Shown here: positions 62,794 through 64,000 of the stretch, one piece after another
How the letters are laid out: every line of letters starts with the position of its first letter
How positions within the stretch are numbered: position 1 is the stretch's first letter
DNA from: Ifrita kowaldi
Taxonomy: Eukaryota; Chordata; Aves; Passeriformes; Cinclosomatidae
Direction: 5' to 3'
Assembly (NCBI GenBank): GCA_013398055.1
Contig: VZRS01011915.1
Location: forward strand, 451,860 to 515,859
Length of the DNA stretch: 64,000 nucleotides
Made by a program: the position numbers and the translations under genes
Notes under the pieces: generated by a model
The model's input: the letters and a program-made list of their open reading frames with translations, nothing else
The model's database searches: none
What the model was told of the DNA's origin: nothing

Positions 62794-63885
62794 TCCTCCC
62801 ACAACCCCTTCACTTCCCCTTTTGGCTCCGCCTCCTCTAACCCGGCTTCCAGTTCCCACGCTCCCCCTTCCGGTTCCCACACTTCCACAGCCGGAGGCGG
62901 GGAGCCTGGAACCCGGAACCCGGACATAAATGTCCCCTTCGCAGCGCCTGTTGTTTACAATCGGCACGGCAATAATCCCTCATGGCGCCCCCTTGAGGCC
63001 AAAGCCCTCAAGGATTTGGTAAAAACGCAGAAGGAGTATGGGAGACACAGTGAATATTTTAAAACAGTCTTAAATTCCACATTAGAAACAACTGTCGTTG
63101 TACCACACGACATCAAAACCATCTTCAAAAACTTGCTTTCGCCTTCGGAGTATGACGTGTGGTACGACGAGTGGAAGCAATTAATACTAAAGCTTCTCCC
63201 TACCCTTCTGCAGGATCCAATCAATGTTAACATCACTATCGACCACCTTTTGGGCGAGGGGTTATATGTCAAGCCGGCGGACCAAGCCCGGGATATTCCC
63301 GAGGACACCCTTAATACGGTCCGCGGCGCTGCGCAACGGGCATTCACCATTATGCCTCAAAAATTGGTCGTCCCTCTAAATTATACCCAACTTAAACAAG
63401 GAGTGAACGAACCATTTATTGATTTTGTTGATCGTGTCCGTGGGGTGGTAGAGCGGCGAATAAATAACCCTGAGTCTCGAGAAGAGACTATCCTTGATGT
63501 CATCAGGTCAAACGCTAACGATGACTGTGCTCAGGTCATTGCTGCCTTACCCTATCAGCCTGCTCCCACCCTCACCCAAATTATTCAGGCTTGCACTCGT
63601 TCAGTGCAAGCTCGACCAAATTCCAATCAGACTTTAAAAAAGAGAGAGGCAGCCCCGGTGGAGCCAGAAGAGGAACTTTTCCCTGCTCAACCAACACCCG
63701 TAGCCCCAAAACCATTCAATCCTGCTGACCTACAGTGTAATCGCTGTGGCAAAAGAGGCCACACCTCCCAGTTCTGCCGCGCCCCGGCAGACCAAATTCT
63801 ACCAAGGGGGTCAATACCAACCACTCCAGTTAACCAACTTTCTGTCAAGTCTGCTTCCAGCTGTTCCCAGAGTCAGGGAAACTGA
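62794..63885 (+). CDS. gag: Gag C-terminal part: capsid and nucleocapsid
   Basis: This continues the frame of the matrix segment after the TGA, with no frameshift, for 363 codons to TGA 63883-63885. After a Ser/Pro/Gly-rich stretch, capsid begins near APVVYNRHG (about 62944). The major homology region starts at 63397 (QGVNEPFIDFVDRV), the hallmark of retroviral capsid. Nucleocapsid has a single zinc knuckle at 63736-63777, CNRCGKRGHTSQFC (CX2CX4HX4C); most betaretroviruses have two. Counting both parts, Gag would span about 597 positions, normal for the group. With the stop present, this part could be made only by readthrough or internal initiation (for example ATG 63016), for which there is no evidence. 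Confidence 0.9.
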   Translation, partial: SSHNPFTSPFGSASSNPASSSHAPPSGSHTSTAGGGEPGTRNPDINVPFAAPVVYNRHGNNPSWRPLEAKALKDLVKTQKEYGRHSEYFKTVLNSTLETTVVVPHDIKTIFKNLLSPSEYDVWYDEWKQLILKLLPTLLQDPINVNITIDHLLGEGLYVKPADQARDIPEDTLNTVRGAAQRAFTIMPQKLVVPLNYTQLKQGVNEPFIDFVDRVRGVVERRINNPESREETILDVIRSNANDDCAQVIAALPYQPAPTLTQIIQACTRSVQARPNSNQTLKKREAAPVEPEEELFPAQPTPVAPKPFNPADLQCNRCGKRGHTSQFCRAPADQILPRGSIPTTPVNQLSVKSASSCSQSQGN

Positions 63886-64000
63886 AGCCTGAGCGCGGGC
63901 CACCCCCGCGTGTGGAAAAAGTCGGGGTGGGAGACGAACCCGTCAAAAGGATTTGGGAGATCGGCAAAAGACAATACGTCATCACAGACGTTCCCGTCAA
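63834..64000 (+). CDS. pro: Start of pro (protease) frame, -1 relative to gag
   Basis: The -1 frame opens after a TAA at 63831-63833, overlaps the end of gag by about 50 nt, and has no stop up to the window edge. It would be entered by ribosomal frameshifting at 63876-63882. Only about 39 codons after the shift are visible. They are rich in Pro, Lys and Val, and no catalytic DTG or dUTPase motif falls inside the window. The assignment rests on position. Confidence 0.7.
63876..63930 (+). promoter_or_regulatory. Gag-pro -1 frameshift signal: slippery heptamer and H-type pseudoknot
   Basis: GGGAAAC at 63876-63882 is in the required phase (G GGA AAC) just before the gag stop. After a 10-nt spacer, stem 1 pairs 63893-63899 with 63905-63911 (six Watson-Crick pairs and one G-U). 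Its loop CCACC (63900-63904) pairs with GGTGG (63926-63930), forming a classic H-type pseudoknot with a 14-nt second loop. The same heptamer serves gag-pro in Mason-Pfizer monkey virus. Confidence 0.87.

Larger units (their letters stand above)
60963..64000 (+). mobile_element. Class II (betaretrovirus-like, ERVK-type) endogenous retrovirus, 5' part
   Basis: Base composition changes sharply at about 60963, from AT-rich host DNA to GC-richer sequence. In order come a 5' LTR, a primer binding site, a leader with splice donor, gag, a gag-pro frameshift site and the start of pro. Class II is inferred from the Lys-type primer site, the MGxxxS matrix start, the capsid major homology region, and a GGGAAAC gag-pro shift as in Mason-Pfizer-type viruses. 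The only coding defect seen in this part is one stop codon in gag, so the insertion is probably not very old. It lies in the same orientation as THSD7A, about 6 kb past its distal poly(A) signal. pol, env and the 3' LTR, if present, are beyond the window. Confidence 0.92.

Noticed and set aside
62468..62929. 153-codon + ORF and overlapping minus-strand ORFs (62671-62967, 62955-63350)
   Set aside because: Shadow frames of gag in the proline-rich linker and capsid regions.

Overview
The window is vertebrate nuclear DNA and almost certainly avian. It has long AT-rich introns, repeats that are nearly all CR1 LINE fragments (both young-looking and very old ones), few other interspersed repeats, and one class II (betaretrovirus-like, ERVK-type) endogenous retrovirus. 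No bacterial or phage features, tRNA, rRNA or CRISPR array were seen. The species cannot be fixed from the sequence alone.

Positions 1-54.9 kb hold the 3' half of one gene on the + strand, THSD7A (thrombospondin type-1 domain-containing 7A). I placed 17 coding exons between 9130 and 51124. All have GT-AG junctions and their phases join without conflict into 787 codons plus a TAA stop. They encode ten TSP1-type modules of two alternating kinds, an EGF-like cysteine cluster, a Ser/Thr/Pro-rich stalk, one transmembrane helix and a short basic tail ending LAYDGDADM. One exon is only 6 nt long (27664-27669). A 3' UTR of up to about 3.7 kb follows, with candidate poly(A) signals at 52357, 54839 and 54914. 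The exons before 9130, including the signal peptide and about half of the ectodomain, lie outside the window.

The introns hold CR1 fragments at about 6.7-8.4, 20.3, 24.1, 25.9, 31.9 and 35.2 kb, an (ATAGA)n microsatellite at 35.5 kb, and several small hairpins and tandem duplications. From 54.9 to 60.96 kb is intergenic DNA with low-complexity tracts, a G-quadruplex motif and one GC-rich block I could not assign.

From about 60,963 to the window end is the 5' part of a provirus in the same orientation as THSD7A. It has a 5' LTR with inverted CCAAT boxes, a TATA-like box and an AATAAA signal, then a tRNA-Lys-like primer binding site, a leader with a strong splice donor, gag, and the start of pro. 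gag is open except for one in-frame TGA. Its end carries a GGGAAAC slippery site in the correct phase followed by a well-formed H-type pseudoknot, and the -1 (pro) frame is open to the window edge. The rest of pro, pol, env and the 3' LTR lie beyond 64000.

All statements about homology rest on recognition of motifs and remembered family features; no database search was run.
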